From Andrena cerasifolii (Eukaryota; Arthropoda; Insecta; Hymenoptera; Andrenidae), in assembly GCF_050908995.1 (NCBI RefSeq), contig NW_027485008.1:1-64000 (forward strand): a stretch of 64,000 nucleotides of DNA. The letters run 5' to 3'. A program made the translations under genes and the position numbers. Positions 63,001 through 64,000 of the stretch are shown piece by piece. The notes under the pieces are model-generated. The model was not told the DNA's origin, ran no database searches, and saw only the letters and a list, made by a program, of their open reading frames with translations. The first letter of the stretch is position 1. Every line of letters begins with the position of its first letter.

Positions 63001-64000
63001 TAATAGTCTCGGATAACTTCTTTGATAATATTAAAAGAGTAGACGTGCTTAACGGATTGAAAACTCTTCAACACACCCTGGATCAAAATCAGATTAAATC
63101 ATTTCGAATTTCTGCCACGGGAGACCTTCACAAAATACCGTCCAATGAATTCGTCAAGATATTAGAAGAGGTTTTCATAGGAACCTGCCTACAGATTACT
63201 TTATGCAACTGTATCATCACTACACCATCCGAAGAGGACAGACAGCACATCATTTGCGAAGCTCACGACAGTTTAATTGGAGGACACAAAGGAGTAACGA
63301 AGACCTACAAACGCATCCGATCAAAATTCTATTGGCCACAAATGCGCAACGACATTCAAGACTACATCCGAAGATGTCAAAGTTGTCAAGAGCAGAAATT
63401 AGTTCGAGCGAAAACTCGTCAGCCGATGTTGATCACCGACACACCTATAGGAGCCTTCGACAAAATTTCCTTGGATACAGTGGGACCTTTACCAATTACA
63501 CCCAGCGGGAACAGACATATTCTCACTATTCAAGATAATCTAACGAAATATTGCGTAGCTGTAGCAATACCTAATATTCGAGCTGCTACAATTGCAGATG
63601 CGTTCGCTAGACATTTCATCGCAATCTACGGTACACCCCGCGCAATATTAACAGACAAAGGAACTAGCTTCATCGGAACACTTATGACAAATTTATCCGA
63701 AATATTTAAAATCAAACAAATCACAACCTCGGGATATAGACCACAAACCAACGGATCTTTAGAACGAAGTCACATTGTACTCACCGAATATCTCAAGCAT
63801 TACATGGATAATTACGAAGACTGGGATTTACTAATACCGTTTGCAATGTTCTCTTATAACACATCCGTTCACGAAGCAACGAATTTCACCCCATACGAAT
63901 TAATCTTTGGAAAACCAGCTCGAGAACCAAGTTCTTTCCCAACTGGCGAAAAATTAAAGTCGTTTGGAGACTACTTAATAGAATTAATAACACACATGAC
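59895..64000 (+). CDS. pol: Pol polyprotein (PR-RT-RH-insert-IN), 3' end beyond window
   Basis: About 1368 codons are read in the -1 frame of gag without a stop to the window edge; numbering here starts at 59895. Protease: LIDGGASVNLV with Asp at about 59 (60069), DGG in place of DTG/DSG, then IGSPFL. RT: VIDFRGLN, YPLPQI, and catalytic YLDD at about 484-487 (61344-61355). RNase H: TTDASDYAIG (Asp about 633, 61791), EKECLA, TDHRPL, NADALSR. An insert of about 360 residues follows; its first ~220 are acidic and likely disordered, and its end is macro-like (62796-63212). Integrase: HHCC zinc finger (His at 63264 and 63285, Cys at 63375 and 63384), catalytic Asp 63474, Asp 63654 and Glu 63762 (D-x35-E). 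It would process the polyprotein, copy RNA to DNA and integrate it. No chromodomain is visible in the part present. Confidence 0.95.
59901..59944 (+). promoter_or_regulatory. Gag-Pol -1 frameshift signal
   Basis: The heptamer T TTA AAC (59901-59907) is in exact X XXY YYZ phase with gag (TCT TTA AAC). After an 8-nt spacer comes a stem-loop: CGCTCA (59916-59921) pairs with TGAGCG (59939-59944), then an A-A mismatch, then CGT (59923-59925) pairs with ACG (59935-59937), closing a 9-nt loop. The pol frame is closed by TAA at 59892 and open from 59895 on, so the shift must occur between 59895 and the gag stop at 60064. This is the classical layout for -1 frameshifting. Confidence 0.88.
62796..63212 (+). 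other. Macro-domain-like segment within Pol
   Basis: About 139 residues lie between the acidic linker after RNase H and the integrase zinc finger. Landmarks in order: KIIISSNTF (first strand), HFISADC (62850-62870), a Lys-Lys-Gly-Arg-Val turn, GSFKTFSIIV, a helix with LNGLKTLQHTL, SFRISATGDL (Asp at 63123), then ILEEVF (63162-63176) and a last strand QITLC. The order and spacing resemble the OARD1/TARG1 class of macro domains, which bind ADP-ribose and remove it from proteins. An Asp at the expected late position is present; the catalytic Lys of that class is not obvious, so binding without catalysis or a decayed fold is possible. The assignment is by eye from motif order. Confidence 0.55.

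Larger units (their letters stand above)
57435..64000 (+). mobile_element. Ty3/gypsy-type LTR retrotransposon, 5' part
   Basis: The element runs 5' LTR (57435-58701), primer binding site (58706-58723), gag (58840-60066) and pol in the -1 frame (open from 59895 to the window edge), in the order protease, RT, RNase H, a long insert, integrase. RNase H before integrase is the Ty3/gypsy order. All catalytic residues that can be checked are present and no stop or frameshift damage was found, so the copy looks recent. The 3' end, any env-like frame, the 3' LTR and the target-site duplication are beyond the window; the last bases before the LTR are ATAA. Confidence 0.95.

Noticed and set aside
63203..63538. 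Plus-strand 111-codon frame near the integrase
   Set aside because: It is in another frame from the intact integrase and has no features of its own.
63800..64000. env gene or chromodomain of the LTR element
   Set aside because: The window ends within integrase, so neither can be seen or excluded.

Overview
The window comes from a eukaryotic, almost certainly arthropod, repeat-rich chromosome region, probably heterochromatin. Nothing in it looks like a host single-copy gene. It holds a long AT-rich satellite interrupted by one complete non-LTR retrotransposon (LINE) and ended by the 5' part of a Ty3/gypsy-type LTR retrotransposon. An insect host, possibly Hymenoptera, is inferred from the style of the two elements and was not tested.

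Layout. 1-40603: satellite built from ~20-26 bp subunits (core GGTAAATAAATAGAGAAAA) arranged in variable higher-order modules of roughly 0.6-2.7 kb. 40604-45818: a LINE (40620-45802) between perfect 16-bp target-site duplications, with intact ORF1 (coiled coil plus RRM-like), intact ORF2 (endonuclease, reverse transcriptase, CCHC) and a CATA-repeat 3' tail. 45819-57434: the same satellite, including a sister module at 49884-49899 that preserves the empty insertion site. 57435-64000: LTR retrotransposon with a 1267-bp 5' LTR, primer binding site, gag and a pol frame that stays open to the window edge. Its 3' end and 3' LTR lie outside.

Both elements seem able to express their second frame by -1 ribosomal frameshifting. 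The LTR element has T TTA AAC, an 8-nt spacer and a stem-loop. The LINE has A AAA AAC directly before the ORF1 stop, in the phase that leads into ORF2.

The two least ordinary features are in the LTR element. The first is an array of ten ~33-nt two-helix hairpins in the LTR (58131-58612) whose two stems change in a compensatory way from copy to copy while loops stay constant; this is strong evidence for a selected or homogenised nucleic-acid structure. The second is a ~360-residue insertion between RNase H and integrase in Pol, ending in a region that resembles a macro (ADP-ribose-binding) domain of the OARD1/TARG1 type.

The minus-strand open frames across the satellite (Phe/Tyr/Leu/Ile/Ser/Pro only) are by-products of the repeat and are not annotated as genes.
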